A stretch of DNA of 41,553 nt from JABDGC01 sp964466595 (lineage in GTDB: Bacteria; Pseudomonadota; Gammaproteobacteria; DSM-16500). The stretch is taken from positions 1 to 41,553 of the forward strand of contig CAYXNR010000016.1 of the NCBI GenBank assembly GCA_964466595.1. Reading direction: 5' to 3'. How positions within the stretch are numbered: position 1 is the stretch's first letter; the number at the start of each line of letters is the position of its first letter. Made by a program: the position numbers and the translations under genes. Below, in pieces: positions 41,307-41,553 of this stretch. The notes beneath the pieces are model-generated. The model worked only from the letters and a program-made list of their open reading frames with translations, searched no databases and was not told where the DNA came from.

Positions 41307-41553
41307 ATTAATTCTATCAGGCGAACATGCCGTTGTTTATGGCAGCCCGGCTTTAGCCATGGCGATTAATCGTTATGCGCAAGCAGAAGCCCTGCCTCAG
41401 CTGCTTCCCCTCATTTCTTTTGATTTAGGTGATTTAGCTTATCAACAGGCTTTTCGCTTGGTTTCTTTGGATCGACTCAAAGAGCGGATTAAACAAAAAT
41501 ACCGCCGATTTTTACGCGGTGAATTTAACATTCGCCAGGTTGTGAGACGGCCG
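41284..41553 (+). CDS. Mevalonate kinase, N-terminal part (3' partial)
   Basis: GHMP-family kinase fragment; 90 codons are visible before the window ends. The start MKIRVPGKLILSGEHAVVYG is the hallmark N-terminus of mevalonate kinases (PGK-x-L-x-GEHAVVYG). The ATG at 41284 lies inside the end of mvaS, an overlap of 23 bases. The ATP-binding PxxxGLGSS loop would be beyond the window. Phosphomevalonate kinase or diphosphomevalonate decarboxylase share this fold, but GEHAVVYG favours mevalonate kinase. Confidence 0.9.
   Translation, partial: MKIRVPGKLILSGEHAVVYGSPALAMAINRYAQAEALPQLLPLISFDLGDLAYQQAFRLVSLDRLKERIKQKYRRFLRGEFNIRQVVRRP

Overview
The window looks like a piece of a gammaproteobacterial chromosome, most probably from the order Legionellales (a Coxiella/Rickettsiella-like, host-associated bacterium). 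This placement is inference. It rests on the unbroken rpoBC-str-S10-spc-alpha gene order, a low-complexity insertion in ribosomal protein S7, a mevalonate-pathway cluster with a type I IPP isomerase, an empty ispG position between rodZ and hisS, and several large effector-like genes with no enzymatic neighbours. The base composition is moderately A+T-rich, most visibly in the effector-like genes.

Region 1 (1-24977) is the transcription/translation superoperon, all on the + strand. It holds the 3' half of rpoB, then rpoC, rpsL-rpsG-fusA-tuf, rpsJ-rplC-rplD-rplW-rplB-rpsS-rplV-rpsC-rplP-rpmC-rpsQ, rplN-rplX-rplE-rpsN-rpsH-rplF-rplR-rpsE-rpmD-rplO-secY-rpmJ, and rpsM-rpsK-rpsD-rpoA-rplQ. Genes are tightly packed, with many overlapping stop/start codons. 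Several ribosomal proteins are longer than their E. coli counterparts (S7, S11, S17, L6). S14 is the long form but carries a Cys-Cys-Cys-His zinc-ribbon-like signature. Candidate promoters lie before rpsL, and less certainly before rplB and rpsM.

Region 2 (about 24978-29665) is an accessory islet between rplQ and der. An inverted pair of intergenic repeats is followed by two paralogous genes of unknown function, 781 and 467 codons. Both share a Cys/Trp-rich core and end in glutamine-rich tails built from short tandem DNA repeats. The larger paralog has a membrane hairpin, four degenerate helical repeats and a PmrA-box-like direct repeat in its promoter. Between the paralogs lies a BrnTA-type toxin-antitoxin remnant: the antitoxin is intact but the toxin is reduced to its first 14 codons.

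Region 3 (29662-37012) is mostly on the - strand and holds rodZ, hisS, yfgM, bamB and der. The run is interrupted between yfgM and hisS by a third effector-like gene on the opposite strand (33021-34901). That gene encodes what looks like an ADP-ribosyltransferase (helix motif, candidate Arg, Ser-Ala-Thr and Glu-x-Glu motifs in the right order) fused to a coiled-coil tail.

Region 4 (37131-41553) has glyA (+), then idi (-) diverging from an overlapping mvaA-mvaS-mvk operon (+) for isopentenyl diphosphate synthesis through mevalonate. The mevalonate kinase gene runs off the end of the window.

The most novel content is the paralogous glutamine-tailed family and the predicted ADP-ribosyltransferase. 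Both are plausible secreted effectors, but nothing in the window proves secretion.
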